From NCBI GenBank assembly GCA_964553795.1, contig CAZKMR010000002.1:1-64000 (forward strand): a stretch of DNA of 64,000 nt, read 5' to 3'. The DNA is from JADLHS01 sp964553795. GTDB taxonomy: Bacteria; Verrucomicrobiota; Verrucomicrobiia; Limisphaerales; JADLHS01. Below are positions 5,679 through 14,999 of the stretch, in pieces. The position numbers and the translations under genes were made by a program. The notes beneath the pieces are model-generated. The model made no database searches. It was given only the letters and a program-made list of their open reading frames with translations, and had not been told where the DNA came from. Every line of letters starts with the position of its first letter. The stretch's first letter is position 1.

Positions 5679-6800
5679 ATGAGCAAGAAATTCAATATCG
5701 CCATTGTCGGTCTCGGCTTTGGGGCGGAATTCATTCCGCTCTGGCAAAAACATCCACACACGAATTGTTACGCCATCTGCCAACGCAATCCAAAGAAGCT
5801 TGATGCGATCGGCGATTATTTCGGCGTGGAGCAGCGTTACGCGGATTTCGCTACATTGCTCAAAGACCCGAACGTGGACGCGGTGCATATCAATTCGCCG
5901 ATTCCCGATCACGCGTGGATGAGCATCGCGGCGCTGAAGGCGGGCAAACACGTCGCCTGCACCGTGCCGATGGCGACCGGCATCGAAGATTGCAAAAAGA
6001 TCGTGGACCTCGTGAAACGCACCGGCCTGAAATACATGATGATGGAGACGGTCGTTTACGCGCGCGAATATCTCTTCATGAAGGAACTGCTCGATAAGGG
6101 CGAACTCGGCAAATTGCAATTCGTGCAGTCGAGCCATCAGCAGGACATGGACGGCTGGCCGAATTACTGGCCTGGTTTGCCGCCGATGTGGTATGCGACG
6201 CATTGCGTTGGACCGGTTGCGGGTTTAATCGGAAAGCCGGCGGAATATGTTTCCTGTTTCGGCTCGGGAACGATTCGCAAAGAATTGGTTAAGTGCTACG
6301 GCTCGCCCTTCGCGGTTGAGACGGCGCACATCAAATTCAAAGACACGGACGTGAATGCGCGCATCATTCGCAGCTTGTTCGATACGGCGCGGCAATATCG
6401 CGAGAGCATTGATGTGTATGGCACGAAGAAAGCCGTCGAATGGCCGTTGATTGAGCATGAACCGCTGGTTGTTCATACGGCGAAGAAACCTGAACCCAAG
6501 ATTCCGAAGCTTACGAAATGTCCGGACTTCGCCAAGCGGCTGCCCAAGAGCATCGCCAAATACACGACGCAAGGCGTGTATGATGCGTCGAAAAAAACGC
6601 ACCTGAGCTTTACGCAAGGCAGCGGACATGGCGGCAGTCATCCGCATCTGGCGCATGAATTCGCCATGGCGCTCGCAGAGAATCGCGATCCATTTCCGAA
6701 CGCGAAGCAATCCGCCAACTGGACGTGCGTGGGTTTGTGCGCGCACGAATCGGCGCTGCAAGGCGGCAAGATTGTGAAGCTGCCGGGCTTTACGATTTAA
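5679..6800 (+). CDS. Gfo/Idh/MocA-family NAD(P)-dependent oxidoreductase
   Basis: 373 residues. The N-terminal Rossmann fold begins IAIVGLGFGAEFIPLW, followed by VDAVHINSPIPDHAWM and KHVACTVPMATGIEDCKKIV. The second domain has YMMMETVVYAREYLFMKELL and a His-rich AHEFAMALAENRDPFP end. Such proteins oxidise or reduce sugars and polyols with NAD(P). The usual Glu-Lys-Pro catalytic motif is replaced by Thr-Val-Pro, with a Met and Ala after it, so the mechanism may differ. It stands 157 bases downstream of the DeoR gene on the same strand and ends in a terminator. A role in feeding the compartment pathway is plausible but unproven. Confidence 0.88.
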   Translation: MSKKFNIAIVGLGFGAEFIPLWQKHPHTNCYAICQRNPKKLDAIGDYFGVEQRYADFATLLKDPNVDAVHINSPIPDHAWMSIAALKAGKHVACTVPMATGIEDCKKIVDLVKRTGLKYMMMETVVYAREYLFMKELLDKGELGKLQFVQSSHQQDMDGWPNYWPGLPPMWYATHCVGPVAGLIGKPAEYVSCFGSGTIRKELVKCYGSPFAVETAHIKFKDTDVNARIIRSLFDTARQYRESIDVYGTKKAVEWPLIEHEPLVVHTAKKPEPKIPKLTKCPDFAKRLPKSIAKYTTQGVYDASKKTHLSFTQGSGHGGSHPHLAHEFAMALAENRDPFPNAKQSANWTCVGLCAHESALQGGKIVKLPGFTI

Positions 6801-6824
6801 GCCTGCTCCCGTTGATCGTTGGCT

Positions 6825-8402
6825 TCAGGCGACCGGACGTTCCAGCGAGAACGTCCGGTTTTCAAGGTTGCGATGCAAGCGCCGCCAGAAAATCGCCGCG
6901 AACAAAAGTTGGAAGAAGATGATCCGGTTGAATTTGGCCACACCACGTCCCGACCCACTCCCCGGCAATAGCTCAATCAGCTGAGACAAAATCATGGGTG
7001 CGACAAACACCGTCCCCAGCGTGAGTAACAAAGCCGCGATGAAGTGTCGCGTCCGCACTGAAAAGTATAGACCGATTACCGGGATGACGAGAAAGCTGAC
7101 CGCGAAAAAGAAGACCTGCGCGCCCTCGCCGTCAGAACGGCGATAAATGCTGTGGTAGATGCTGATGAAGTAAATCCAGATTCCCAGCAGCAAGATAATG
7201 GATGGTAGAAATTGTCCCCACAATCCGCGCAATCGCCCACTGATGATCTGCCCGGTGGTCAATGGCGAAACCAACAGGAGTTCGAGCACGCCGGTTTCGC
7301 GTTCCCGCCGAAAACTTCCCGCCGCCGTGATTGCCATGCTCAGCGCGAGCAGCCAGCCCATGAGCACTTGAAAGCCGCCGGAAGTACGGAAGAAGGTTCG
7401 ATCCGTTAGCACCAGACTATAAACGGAAACAATTACGGCAAACCACGCCCACGTCACCATGCGCCCGTTCCAGCGGCGTTGTTCGAGCCAGCCGATCGGA
7501 TTGCGCAGCAGTTTGCGTTGCATCCAGCGCCGCAGAAAACCTACCGCGATGACGGGACGACAGAAGACGCGCTCGATTTCCCGAACCCGAGCCGACGGCG
7601 GTTCGTCGCGCCAGGAACTGCGCGTGCGGTTGGCGGCCACGATTACTGCGACGACCAAAGCAGAAACCGAGATGAATGTGGCTACGGCCATTGCGAATCC
7701 GAGTTGGGCCGGCTTAAAGAATTGCATCACGTAATCAATATTCCCGGGTGGAGTGGCGACGACGGAAAAACCCGTGAAAAAATCGTAACCGGATTGAGAA
7801 TACCCGCTGGTCCAAGTGGTCTGGGAATTCAAGCCCAGAATCGCGCCAACGGTCCATGGAAAAAGGATGAATCCGCAGAACACCAGCAGGCACGCCAGAA
7901 TCATGGCGCGATTCGCAGTTCGCGCAAAGGCCGAAGCAACTACCGCCGCCGCCAGACACCAGCAGACCGCATTGAAATGCGCCGCCGCCGCCAGCACGGC
8001 TTGATACCAACTCACGCCGCCCAGCAGGAACGGAATCATCAGCGCCGGGACAATTGCCACGATCAACGTCCCGGCGCGCAGACCATGCGCGATGCTTTTG
8101 GCGATGACAATGTGCGGCGGTTGCAGCGGCGTCAGAAACAGCAGGCCCAGTGTGCCTTCGCGCCGCTCGCGACTGATGCAATCGGCGGCACTGAGCGGCA
8201 CGAAAATCCAGATGCTCAAGTAGCACAAGAGATGCATGAAGCCGAACAATTCCCCGCCGAGATCGCGGTCGAGGTAATTGTCGCCGAGGAATAAAATCGC
8301 CCCACCGATCAACACCACGACGCCCAGCGTTCGCAACCAGTACGTGAAGGATTGCCGTGCCTGCGCGCGCAATTCCCGCACGATGACGGACCAGACTTTC
8401 AT
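6825..8402 (-). CDS. ABC-2 type transporter permease, tandem-duplicated
   Basis: 525 residues from the ATG at 8400-8402 (MKVWSVIVRELRAQARQSF), which overlaps the upstream permease stop as ATGA. Many hydrophobic segments mark an inner membrane protein. The ABC-2 signature occurs twice: ISRERREGTLGLLFLTPLQ in the first half and FRRERETGVLELLLVSPLT in the second, so two permease modules are fused. It is the last gene of the leftward ABC operon and its product should pair with the single ATPase two genes upstream. Substrate unknown; the GldG-like protein in the operon points to cell-envelope export. The 3' end carries the terminator of the facing gene. Confidence 0.85.
   Translation of the reverse strand: MKVWSVIVRELRAQARQSFTYWLRTLGVVVLIGGAILFLGDNYLDRDLGGELFGFMHLLCYLSIWIFVPLSAADCISRERREGTLGLLFLTPLQPPHIVIAKSIAHGLRAGTLIVAIVPALMIPFLLGGVSWYQAVLAAAAHFNAVCWCLAAAVVASAFARTANRAMILACLLVFCGFILFPWTVGAILGLNSQTTWTSGYSQSGYDFFTGFSVVATPPGNIDYVMQFFKPAQLGFAMAVATFISVSALVVAVIVAANRTRSSWRDEPPSARVREIERVFCRPVIAVGFLRRWMQRKLLRNPIGWLEQRRWNGRMVTWAWFAVIVSVYSLVLTDRTFFRTSGGFQVLMGWLLALSMAITAAGSFRRERETGVLELLLVSPLTTGQIISGRLRGLWGQFLPSIILLLGIWIYFISIYHSIYRRSDGEGAQVFFFAVSFLVIPVIGLYFSVRTRHFIAALLLTLGTVFVAPMILSQLIELLPGSGSGRGVAKFNRIIFFQLLFAAIFWRRLHRNLENRTFSLERPVA
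6832..6863 (+). terminator. Rho-independent terminator of the oxidoreductase gene
   Basis: ACCGGACGTT (6832-6841) pairs perfectly with AACGTCCGGT (6850-6859), followed by TTTTC. It lies 32 bases past the oxidoreductase stop and inside the last codons of the convergent permease gene, so the same bases serve as coding sequence and terminator. Confidence 0.75.
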
Positions 8403-10072
8403 GTTGCCGAGGCCGGCGCGGCGGCCTGGGAAAGCGGTTGATGGGTGAAAAAGGGCGGCGCTTGACCGGTGGCGGCGATAGCGCGGAAGTTCGTTTCCAG
8501 ATTTGCCAGTGCCGGCGACGCGCCGAAAATGTCCGTCATGCCGCCGATGCAAAACCACAGGAAAATAATGCCCAATGGCCCGCCAGACCCACCGCCAAAT
8601 GCGCCGATGATTCCGAGGAAGAGGAAGAAAAAGATCGCCAGCCACGGCGGCAGTAGAATCCGCAGCACGGTGGCGAGAAACGCCCGCGCATGACGTTTGC
8701 AAGTCAACGCCGTCCACATCCCGACGCGGACCAACGCGAACATATCCAGATAAAGCATCGCGATGCCCCCCACGAGCACGAGACCAAAGATGCCGGCGGC
8801 ATCAGAATCGCGCCGAAAGATCCCGGATTGAGCGAGGAAAACCAGCAGGGCTAAATTCATCACGGTCAGGGCGGTCAATTGCCCGGCAAACGAACGCCAC
8901 ATGGCGCGGCTTTGCCCCGCCATGATTTCTCGCACCGTCAGCGGCGTAACCAGGAGCAATTCCAAGGCGCCACTGTGACGATCTTCGCTCAAGCGACGCG
9001 TTGCCTCCGTCGCAATCAGACTTTTCAACAGAAGGTGCATCCCAAACGTCATCAACAGTGTCAAAGAAAAGAACATGCCCGCGCCGCGATGGTTTTCCGA
9101 CCACATCGCCAGAAACAAACAAAGCCACATTGTTGTCAGCACGGCAAAAATCCAGGCGGCGGCGCGCGCGGAACGATTGCGGCGCATGGCCAGCCAGTAA
9201 AAGGGATCGTTGGACGGCCCAGACTCGCGCGCACCCGCTGGCGAATGTGACCAACCGGCCTGGCCAGCGCGGTTGGTGGCTTGCGGCTTCGCGTTCGCGC
9301 CATTTTCCTGCCAGATCCGCGGCAGCACCAGACTGGCCGCCATTAAACTGGCCGTTCCGAGAGTTCCCATCGTCAGGATGCTATACCAAAAAATTTCAGC
9401 GCCGCGTCCGCCGGAATAATAAATGTGGAAAGCCCGTTGAAAGGCGTAGGGCGGACAAGCCACCAGAAGGCGATCGAAATTGAAGCCCCACTGCCCGGCT
9501 TCCGCCACCCAGGTCAGCAACGGCAGCAATCCCGCCAGCAATACCATGATTAACAGCGTCGCGCCCATCGCACTGCGCGCGTCGCGGCTGAGAGCCGATA
9601 CACCCATTCCGATGCCGAGCGAAAGATACAGCGTCACGAGCAAGACAAGCGACACGCGCCAGAATTCGCCCACCGTTGTGCCGCCCATCAGCAACGGCAA
9701 CGCCAGCACCGGCATGATGGCTAGAAAAGTGTAACCGGCATTCAACGACGTGGACGCCAGTTTCCCGAGAACGACGTCGTAGCCGCGCAGGTCCGTCAGG
9801 AACAACAAACCCAGCGTGCCTTCGCGGCGTTCTTCACTGAGAGCATCGGCCGTTTGAAAAACACCCGCCAGCATGGCAAAGCCCAGGCACACGACACTGA
9901 TGACAATGAAGATTAATTTTGCGCGTTCCGCCGGAGCAGTGTGTCCGCCGGCCGCCATCAAACAGGCCGCCAGGGCCATGACCACCGCGGCGGCAATCCA
10001 GCGCACGCGATTGGTGCTCGGTTGCCGAGCCTGCACGCGCAATTCGCGAGCGATGATCGGCAGAAAGTTCAT
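8399..10072 (-). CDS. ABC-2 type transporter permease, tandem-duplicated
   Basis: 557 residues starting MNFLPIIARELRVQARQPS, similar in opening and layout to the next permease. Two ABC-2 modules are visible, with LSEERREGTLGLLFLTDLR in the first half and LSEDRHSGALELLLVTPLT in the second, each among hydrophobic segments. It follows the ATPase gene by eight bases and overlaps the next permease by four, giving translational coupling. With its neighbour it would supply four ABC-2 modules for one ATPase. Inner membrane; substrate not deducible. Recognition as permease is firm, exact family role is not. Confidence 0.86.
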   Translation of the reverse strand: MNFLPIIARELRVQARQPSTNRVRWIAAAVVMALAACLMAAGGHTAPAERAKLIFIVISVVCLGFAMLAGVFQTADALSEERREGTLGLLFLTDLRGYDVVLGKLASTSLNAGYTFLAIMPVLALPLLMGGTTVGEFWRVSLVLLVTLYLSLGIGMGVSALSRDARSAMGATLLIMVLLAGLLPLLTWVAEAGQWGFNFDRLLVACPPYAFQRAFHIYYSGGRGAEIFWYSILTMGTLGTASLMAASLVLPRIWQENGANAKPQATNRAGQAGWSHSPAGARESGPSNDPFYWLAMRRNRSARAAAWIFAVLTTMWLCLFLAMWSENHRGAGMFFSLTLLMTFGMHLLLKSLIATEATRRLSEDRHSGALELLLVTPLTVREIMAGQSRAMWRSFAGQLTALTVMNLALLVFLAQSGIFRRDSDAAGIFGLVLVGGIAMLYLDMFALVRVGMWTALTCKRHARAFLATVLRILLPPWLAIFFFLFLGIIGAFGGGSGGPLGIIFLWFCIGGMTDIFGASPALANLETNFRAIAATGQAPPFFTHQPLSQAAAPASAT

Positions 10073-10080
10073 GACGAACC

Positions 10081-11034
10081 CTATTGGGTTTCCCCGCGCG
10101 TGACGCGGAGGAAAACTTCCTCCAAACCGATTTCGTCTTCCCGCAATTCCAACAGTTTTGCCCCGCCGCGCACAAGCGTGTCCGCGATGATGCTGTGGTC
10201 GGTTTCGTGACTGGCGAGGGTCACCTTGAGTTTGTGATCAATCGGCAACACCTCCGTCACTTCGGGGCGCGTTTTCAAAAGCGACACCGCTTGCTCGGTG
10301 TCGCTGCCAACGCGCACCCACACCACTAAGCCCGACGACATTTGATCGCGCACGCCCTGCACCGGACCGCTGTAAATCAACTTCCCTTTCTCGATGATGC
10401 AGACGCGATTACAGATGGTTTCCAATTCGCTGAGAATGTGCGAGCTGATGATGATGGTTTTACCCATGCGCCGTAGTTCGCGCAGGATTTCCATCATTTC
10501 GATGCGCGCCCGCGGATCGAGTCCGGAAGCGGGTTCATCCAAAAGCAGCAATTGCGGATCGTGAATGAGCACACGAGCCAGACCGAGCCGTTGTTGCATG
10601 CCGCGACTCAACGCCCCAATCAACGCGCCTTTCTTCTCGCTCAACCCAACCAGCTCCAGCACGTCGTTGACCGTCTTCTCGCGTTGCGCGGAGGGAATGC
10701 GATAACACGCGCCGAAAAAATCCAGATACTCGGTTACCTCCATGTCCTTATATACGCCGAAGAAATCCGGCATGTAACCGATGACGTGGCGCACGGCGTC
10801 CGCGTCTTTGACGACGTCGTGCCCGAGCACTTTAGCGGTGCCGGCGCTAGGGGCCAGAAAGGTGGCGAGGATGCGGAGTGTTGTAGTCTTACCCGCGCCG
10901 TTCGAGCCGATGAACCCAAATAAATCGCCCTTGTTCACCGTGAGGTCGAGATTGGAGAGGGCGGTCATCGGGCCGTACGTGCGCGTGAGACCGCTGGTTT
11001 GCACGGCGGCAACGGGAGGAGCTTCGGTGGCCAT
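10081..11034 (-). CDS. ABC transporter ATP-binding protein
   Basis: 317 residues. Walker A is GSNGAGKT at 43-50, the ABC signature LSRGMQQR at 142-149 and Walker B LLLLDEP at 162-168, followed by the SSHILSELETICNRV switch region. A C-terminal extension of about 90 residues matches ATPases of the ABC-2 drug/gliding export class. It drives transport by the two downstream permeases. It starts three bases after the stop of the large membrane protein, so the four genes form one operon. Alternative roles (Cu/NosF-like or gliding GldA-like) cannot be separated by sequence reading. Confidence 0.93.
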   Translation of the reverse strand: MATEAPPVAAVQTSGLTRTYGPMTALSNLDLTVNKGDLFGFIGSNGAGKTTTLRILATFLAPSAGTAKVLGHDVVKDADAVRHVIGYMPDFFGVYKDMEVTEYLDFFGACYRIPSAQREKTVNDVLELVGLSEKKGALIGALSRGMQQRLGLARVLIHDPQLLLLDEPASGLDPRARIEMMEILRELRRMGKTIIISSHILSELETICNRVCIIEKGKLIYSGPVQGVRDQMSSGLVVWVRVGSDTEQAVSLLKTRPEVTEVLPIDHKLKVTLASHETDHSIIADTLVRGGAKLLELREDEIGLEEVFLRVTRGETQ

Positions 11035-11037
11035 AAA

Positions 11038-13218
11038 TCAATTCGCAGTGGGAATGGAAACAGGAATACGCCAAAGGGTGTTGACCGTAGAACGTTTGGA
11101 CTTGGATTGATTGAGCGTGGGCACAGGCGCCGCGCCCGGCGCCCAGGCCAACAAGATGCCGCGATCCACATCCACGGCTTCAGAAAGGTCCAGCCCCGGC
11201 GGCAAGACCACGCGCGCGTTGTTTTGCGAATACGACGCTTCCCCAAGCAAGGACGCCACCATACTGGCCGTGGGCAAATCATCAATCTGGCCGCTGCTGC
11301 GGCGGGCAAACGCGTATTGTCGTTCCTGCGCCACCGTGGCGTAGTGATGCGCCTGATCATTGACGAATTCCTCCAGCGGAATAGTGGCTGCGCGTTGCAA
11401 AGACACAACTTTTTCGTCCGTCACGGGAATTTCACCGAGATTATAAACGAAACGGCCCAATACGAAACGCGCCTCCGAAATCGGCTTACCGCTCCGATTC
11501 ACCACCGTAACCTGCCAGTCGCTGCCGGCGCGCTGTAGGGAGACCGTTACGGGCTTTTCGCCGGATTGCCACCAATCACTCAGGAACAATTGGCTGGTCC
11601 ACACTGGCACGAGCACTTCCGCTTCAAAATTGTCGCCCGTATGCAACAGCGCGGTTCGATCCGAGGTGTCGCCGCCGCGCGACCCGAGATATTCGCCGCG
11701 GAACGTGGCGTATTTGAGTTGGCTTTCCAAAGCGTATTTGGCGTTGGCGGGAGAATAGATCGAAGCGTACGTGCGCCCGCGCAGCTCGGCCCGCTCGCCC
11801 GTCGCCAGGACATCCACTACATGCAATTCGTTGTATTCCGAGTCGCCGGCGCGCAACTTATAGCCAATCAAATAAATCAAGCCGGAGAAGAACAACACGT
11901 AACAGGGAAACGTGACCCAAGTGAGCATCGGCTTGTTAATTTTCTTCAGCCACAAACGATCCACCGGCCCAATCACCAGCAGATAAACCAACAACAGCAC
12001 TAACAACCAGCCGACGGGTAATTTGCGCACTTGCCGACTATCGATCATGGCACCGAAAATCCCGTCCACTCCCTGACCGTAGCCGGAATAATAATCGTTC
12101 GAGGCGTACAGATGAAGCGGCACGTCGAGCAACACCGTCCATAACGTCGGCAATTCGCGCCACGATTTGAACGGTTCGCGTTCTGGACTGAACATCAAAA
12201 CGGTGAGTTGTCCCAACCCGCGATGCGCCGTGATGATGAGTGGCTTGCCATCCACGGAAACCAACGGCTGTCCATCGCGCAGTTTGCCGGTAACGACGCG
12301 GATTTCCGCCGCCTCAAATGCGGGATCAATCCCCGCGTCCCCGAACACATATCCGCCCGCGGAAACTTCCGAGTCGCTTGGGGCGGATTTGCTGCCCTTC
12401 TTCGCGCGCACGGGTGAATTGGTGTAGGTGCCGGCTGCTTTGAGCCATGCCGATAATTCCTCGTGTCGGGCCACGGCCACCGTGTCCTGCGGTTCACACG
12501 GCAGCACATTCCGCAACCACGGCACGCCCGACACATCTGAAATCTGTTCCATGCCCACGATGAGATGCCCACCGGCATTCAGCCACCCCAACAAAGCGTT
12601 CGCCTGGCTGGAGCGCAGCGACACAGCGACTTCCGAATTCAGATAAATCGCGTCCAACGCCTCCAGCACGAGCGGATTGTCCGGAAACATCGCCGGTTGA
12701 AAGCGTGCCGCGGTGGGTTGGGCATCGGGCTGATTGCGTTTGATCGTTCGCAGCGACACCATTCCCGCCGCCGTGCGCGGCAATGCCCCCATGAGTTTCG
12801 TTTCCCAGCCCACGGCGCGTTGCGACCGCATGCCGAGGGCTTCCGCACGCAGCTTGCCGCGACTGTCCACGAGACGCACGTCCCACGCGGATTGATAGCG
12901 GCTGGGCGCAAACGCCGGAATGACGACACGCTTCAGCGTGCCGGTAGGCAATTCGATCGGAAAACGTTGCGTCTGCCCTTTGCCGAAGTTGCCCGGGGAG
13001 ATTTCAATCAAACCCGTGAAGGCCGGGCCATTGTTTTGCAACTCGCAAGTGATCGGAAACCAACTCGCTTCCCGCACCGTGCCGTCGTAGCCGACAAATA
13101 CATCGAAGCGCACTTCCGCGCGCGTCGCAGCCGCCCCGAGGCATATCAAGCAGAGGAGGATGAAGTTCCGGAACGCGACGCGCGTTCGGCGCAGAAAAAG
13201 TGTCGAGGCCATGTGCAT
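11038..13218 (-). CDS. large membrane protein of the ABC operon (GldG-like periplasmic domain)
   Basis: 726 residues. A signal peptide (FRNFILLCLICLGAAATRA) leads into a long extracytoplasmic part. A Rossmann-like section with LGWLNAGGHLIVGMEQISD and YVFGDAGIDPAFEAAEIRVV resembles glutamine-amidotransferase-like domains seen with GldG-type exporters. A central membrane segment pair (VGWLLVLLLVYLLVIGPVDR, then YVLFFSGLIYLIGYKL) is followed by a second soluble part. The start at 13218 has AGGGA upstream; the Met two codons later is possible. First gene of the four-gene ABC operon. The exact function is unknown; it probably couples export to an envelope substrate. Confidence 0.7.
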   Translation of the reverse strand: MHMASTLFLRRTRVAFRNFILLCLICLGAAATRAEVRFDVFVGYDGTVREASWFPITCELQNNGPAFTGLIEISPGNFGKGQTQRFPIELPTGTLKRVVIPAFAPSRYQSAWDVRLVDSRGKLRAEALGMRSQRAVGWETKLMGALPRTAAGMVSLRTIKRNQPDAQPTAARFQPAMFPDNPLVLEALDAIYLNSEVAVSLRSSQANALLGWLNAGGHLIVGMEQISDVSGVPWLRNVLPCEPQDTVAVARHEELSAWLKAAGTYTNSPVRAKKGSKSAPSDSEVSAGGYVFGDAGIDPAFEAAEIRVVTGKLRDGQPLVSVDGKPLIITAHRGLGQLTVLMFSPEREPFKSWRELPTLWTVLLDVPLHLYASNDYYSGYGQGVDGIFGAMIDSRQVRKLPVGWLLVLLLVYLLVIGPVDRLWLKKINKPMLTWVTFPCYVLFFSGLIYLIGYKLRAGDSEYNELHVVDVLATGERAELRGRTYASIYSPANAKYALESQLKYATFRGEYLGSRGGDTSDRTALLHTGDNFEAEVLVPVWTSQLFLSDWWQSGEKPVTVSLQRAGSDWQVTVVNRSGKPISEARFVLGRFVYNLGEIPVTDEKVVSLQRAATIPLEEFVNDQAHHYATVAQERQYAFARRSSGQIDDLPTASMVASLLGEASYSQNNARVVLPPGLDLSEAVDVDRGILLAWAPGAAPVPTLNQSKSKRSTVNTLWRIPVSIPTAN

Positions 13219-13544
13219 TCGCTGTCCCTAACCTGATTACCCGCAGCAGACGTTGAATTGGACAGACATATACCCAGACCGTCACGCGGGATGCAACGTT
13301 CAAATTCCTCAAACGCAGCGCCGCTTGCCGCTGGAGGCGGTGATCAGTGAGATTTTCGCGCTGCTTCAGGACGTTACCACCATCGCATCCGATGCGGCAG
13401 CCAGCGCCTGGCGATTTTCCGCGTCTCGGCGCAAGGCATCATCACCATGCAGGCATCGGCATCCATCTCGTTGCCCAGTCAAAGAAATCAGGCGGGGAAG
13501 GGCTTCACTTCCCCGCGTGATCGACCAAACCTGTTGTAACGAGC
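13219..13544. other. gene-free stretch between ABC operon and sigma factor
   Basis: 326 bases without a convincing gene on either strand. It must hold the promoter of the leftward ABC operon at its left end, and at its right end it holds the terminator of the sigma factor gene. Nothing else recognisable. Confidence 0.6.
13492..13516 (-). terminator. terminator of the sigma factor gene
   Basis: GCGGGGAAG (13492-13500) and CTTCCCCGC (13508-13516) form a perfect nine-base stem with a seven-base loop. On the minus strand it is followed by a T-rich run. It lies 29 bases past the stop of the sigma gene. Confidence 0.75.
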
Positions 13545-14588
13545 TTATGCCGCCACGGCCAAAGTCGGCTCATCGTCACCCGCCTGATTATCGCGCGCCT
13601 GCATCTTGGCGCGAAGTTTTTTCAGGGCGAGATCTTGAATCTGACGAATCCGCTCGCGGGTCAGGTTCATTTTGCCGCCGATTTGCTCCAACGTCAGCGG
13701 ATTGCCGCCGGCCAATCCGAAACGCCACGAGAGGATCTTGTTCTCCCGCTCGTTCAATGTCTCCAACACTTCCCGCACCAACGCGGTGTCCGTCTCCAAC
13801 AAGACGCGATCAAACGGCGCAGCCGCGTTAGGATCGGGCACCACGTCAGCAATCCGATTGGAATCGTCATCCTCAATCGGCGCATCAAGCGACACGGGCG
13901 CCCGGGACGCATCGCGATATCGTTTGACGCGGCGGGCGTCCAACGACAGTTCGTCGGCCAACTCTTCATCCGTCGGTTCGCGATCCAGCGTCTCGCGCAA
14001 TTTAACTTCCGCTTTGCGCAGGTGCGCCAGCCGATCCACGACATGCACCGGCAACCGGATCGTGCGCGATTGATTTGCCAGCGCCCGCTTGATGTTCTGT
14101 TTGATCCACCACGCGGCATACGTGGACAACTTCGCGCCGCGTTTCGGGTCGAATCGTTCCACTCCGGTCATCAAACCCATGTTGCCTTCGTTAATCAGAT
14201 CAAGGAGCGGTAAACCCAGCCCCTCGTAATCGCGCGCAATCTTCACCACTAAACGCAAATTGGCCTTGATCATGTGTTCGCGCGCCGCTTCGTCGCCGCG
14301 CTGCACGCGCCGGGCCAGGGCAATCTCTTCCTGGGGCGTGAGCAGTTTCACACGCCCGATTTCCTGCAAATATAATTGCAATGAATCGCCCCGCGCCCCT
14401 TCTTGCCGAACCGGCAAAGCGCGTTCTGACTCGGCCGCGACGGGCGCAATAACCGCGGGCGACACTACCGGCGACTCTGCTTTGCTACGGCGACAACGTT
14501 TGGCTTGCGTTGTTGTGGCAATCCGCACGCGAGTTCCGTTCCGGTTCTTCGCGCGAGACTGATAGGTTTCTTGATAGGCAGACTTCAT
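13545..14588 (-). CDS. RNA polymerase sigma-70 family factor (group 1/2 type)
   Basis: 347 residues. After a basic, low-complexity N-terminus of about 65 residues come region 1.2 (SLQLYLQEIGRVKLLTPQEE), region 2 (NLRLVVKIARDYEGLGLPLL, DLINEGNMGLM, STYAAWWIKQNIKRAL), region 3 and region 4, with the helix-turn-helix LTLEQIGGKMNLTRERIRQI. Region 1.1 is lacking and the protein is much shorter than a typical RpoD, so it is more likely an RpoS/RpoD-like alternative sigma than the housekeeping one, though this is uncertain. It binds core polymerase and selects promoters. It follows trxA on the same strand and has its own terminator. Confidence 0.93.
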   Translation of the reverse strand: MKSAYQETYQSRAKNRNGTRVRIATTTQAKRCRRSKAESPVVSPAVIAPVAAESERALPVRQEGARGDSLQLYLQEIGRVKLLTPQEEIALARRVQRGDEAAREHMIKANLRLVVKIARDYEGLGLPLLDLINEGNMGLMTGVERFDPKRGAKLSTYAAWWIKQNIKRALANQSRTIRLPVHVVDRLAHLRKAEVKLRETLDREPTDEELADELSLDARRVKRYRDASRAPVSLDAPIEDDDSNRIADVVPDPNAAAPFDRVLLETDTALVREVLETLNERENKILSWRFGLAGGNPLTLEQIGGKMNLTRERIRQIQDLALKKLRAKMQARDNQAGDDEPTLAVAA

Positions 14589-14638
14589 AATTTTTTTCTT
14601 TTATGGCCGCGCAATCCGGCCGCACTCATTCTCAGGCT

Positions 14639-14971
14639 TCACTCGGCAATACTTAACGTTCCCAGTTTTGCGATAATCGCTTTCTTGCCAGCAACCCCGA
14701 TGGATTGGCCGCGCACCTGCCCATTCGCGAAATACACCAGCGTCGGAATGGACTGAATACCGAAACGACTCGCCAGCCCGGGATTCTCATCAATGTTAAC
14801 TTTCGCAACTTTGACTCGACCAACCTGCTCGACCGCAACCTCGTCCAGAACCGGCGCGAGCATTTTGCAAGGCCCGCACCATTCGGCCCAAAAATCCAGC
14901 ACCACCGGCTGGCGCGATTGCAATACTTCCGTTTCAAAATTGGCTTCGTTGATCTCAATTGTCGGTTTCAT
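14639..14971 (-). CDS. trxA: thioredoxin
   Basis: 110 residues, the full length of a single-domain thioredoxin, without signal peptide. The active site WCGPC is at 31-35 and the cis-Pro loop follows at SIPTLVYFANG. It reduces disulfides of cytoplasmic proteins. An AAAGGAAAT ribosome binding site precedes the ATG, the same type as that of the small gene upstream. It lies 28 bases after that gene and is probably transcribed with it from the Rrf2-controlled promoter. The arrangement Rrf2 regulator, small protein, thioredoxin suggests a redox-responsive unit. Confidence 0.96.
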   Translation of the reverse strand: MKPTIEINEANFETEVLQSRQPVVLDFWAEWCGPCKMLAPVLDEVAVEQVGRVKVAKVNIDENPGLASRFGIQSIPTLVYFANGQVRGQSIGVAGKKAIIAKLGTLSIAE

Positions 14972-14999
14972 AGTTCAATTTCCTTTGGGATTGTTAAAT

